A model generated the notes under the pieces. That model was given only the letters and a program-made list of their open reading frames with translations, was not told the origin of the DNA and ran no database searches. A stretch of DNA of 64,000 nucleotides from Bacillus_BD sp963708895 (lineage in GTDB: Bacteria > Bacillota > Bacilli > Bacillales > Cytobacillaceae): contig CAVPUE010000004.1 in the NCBI GenBank assembly GCA_963708895.1, positions 1 through 64,000 of the forward strand, in the 5' to 3' direction. Numbering within the stretch: the stretch's first letter is position 1; each line of letters begins with the position of its first letter. This document shows positions 63,422 to 64,000 of the stretch, one piece after another. The translations under genes were made by a program, and so were the position numbers.

Positions 63422-64000
63422 ATGTATTTCAACTTAAGTGATGAACACGAAATGATACGTCGAATGGTACGAAATTTTGCTCAGAAGGAAGTGGCTCCGA
63501 CTGCAAGAGAGCGAGATGAGAAAGAGCAATATGATCCTCGAATTTTCAAAGTAATGGCAGAGCTTGGCTTGACTGGGATTCCGTGGCCTGAAGAGTATGG
63601 TGGAATCGGTAGTGATTATTTGGCTTATATAATCGCAATTGAAGAATTAGCACGCGTATGTGCTTCAACAGCCGTAACGCTTTCGGCACATACTTCACTA
63701 GCGGGATGGCCGATTTATAAATTCGGAACCGAAGTCCAGAAACAAAAATATTTAAAACCACTTGGCTTAGGTGAGAAGGTTGGCGCTTATGGGTTAACAG
63801 AGCCTAGTAGTGGTTCGGACGCAGGTGGAATGAAAACAACCGCTCGTCTTGAAGGCGATCATTATGTTTTAAATGGATCCAAGATATTCATCACAAATGG
63901 TGGGATCGCTGATATTTATATCGTCTTTGCGTTAACCGATTCCGCAATGAAACAAAAGGGGATAACCGCATTTATTGTAGAAAAGGATACTCCAGGTTTT
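63422..64000 (+). CDS. Acyl-CoA dehydrogenase, AcdA-like (3' truncated by window edge)
   Basis: First 193 residues. MYFNLSDEHEMIRRMVRNFA, then GLTGIPWPEEYGGIGSDYLA and LTEPSSGSDAGGMKTTA (FAD loop) match the AcdA type. ATG 8 nt after AAAGGAG, 30 bp after the previous stop, so cotranscribed. It is about half identical to the preceding gene by eye, a tandem paralogue. Confidence 0.92.
   Translation, partial: MYFNLSDEHEMIRRMVRNFAQKEVAPTARERDEKEQYDPRIFKVMAELGLTGIPWPEEYGGIGSDYLAYIIAIEELARVCASTAVTLSAHTSLAGWPIYKFGTEVQKQKYLKPLGLGEKVGAYGLTEPSSGSDAGGMKTTARLEGDHYVLNGSKIFITNGGIADIYIVFALTDSAMKQKGITAFIVEKDTPGF

Overview
This 64 kb window looks like low-GC (roughly 35-40% by eye) chromosome from an endospore-forming Bacillaceae species. 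The signs are strong AGGAGG-type ribosome binding sites, sporulation and germination genes (gerQ, rsfA, pbpG, a gerA-type operon), bacillithiol genes, class IV PHA synthase genes, and a long block (39.3-60.4 kb) in the order of the B. subtilis ywdI-ywdK-gerQ-hemQ-pta-lipL-rsfA-ywfO-ywgA-ywhC-ywhD-pbpG-speB-ywiB-argS-cls segment. I saw no rRNA, tRNA, CRISPR array, prophage or intact transposase gene.

Layout. 0-7 kb: polyhydroxybutyrate metabolism (hydroxybutyrate dehydrogenase fragment, thiolase, a FabG-like reductase, phaP, phaQ, phaR-phaB-phaC). 7-11 kb: hydrolases, a cupin regulator and a LigB dioxygenase/DoxX operon resembling quinone-stress genes, then a decayed GldA-like gene. 12-14.2 kb: a complete-looking type II (actin-like) partition cassette with a 225-bp array of about 17 short repeats, a ParM-like ATPase and a ParR-like protein. 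14.3-18 kb: gdhA, gltC and a Crp/Fnr regulator. 18-26.5 kb: a locus matching the flavin-based extracellular electron transfer locus of Listeria (ECF ATPases and permease, DHNA prenyltransferase, FmnB/ApbE, membrane-extended Ndh2, EetA, EetB). 26.5-35.7 kb: pepT, flavoproteins, a split ThrE exporter, a tandem P-loop ATPase, alkD, bshB2-yojF, acuI. 36-39 kb: molybdenum cofactor genes with moeA reduced to 35 codons. 39.3 kb: a perfect chromosomal parS site. 39.4-60.4 kb: the ywd-ywi syntenic block with a gerA-C-B germinant receptor operon inserted. 60.5-64 kb: mmgA-like thiolase and two acyl-CoA dehydrogenases.

Three genome-scale features stand out. First, at least seven copies and some remnants of a roughly 181-bp intergenic element with 23-bp terminal inverted repeats; three copies have perfect 8-bp target duplications and two more match at 7 of 8, so this is a non-autonomous transposon (MITE) family. 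Copies lie directly against the ribosome binding site of acuI, inside the ThrE gene pair, at the start of ywiB and at the moeA deletion. Second, thirteen single-base frameshifts (about nine insertions and four deletions) interrupt otherwise well-conserved genes. The density and random placement suggest unpolished long-read sequence, but the GldA-like, FprA and MoeA remnants are true decay. Third, several neighbours expected from related genomes are absent (speE before speB, mmgB after mmgA, most of moeA, and the 3' ends of moeB and a DUF421 gene).
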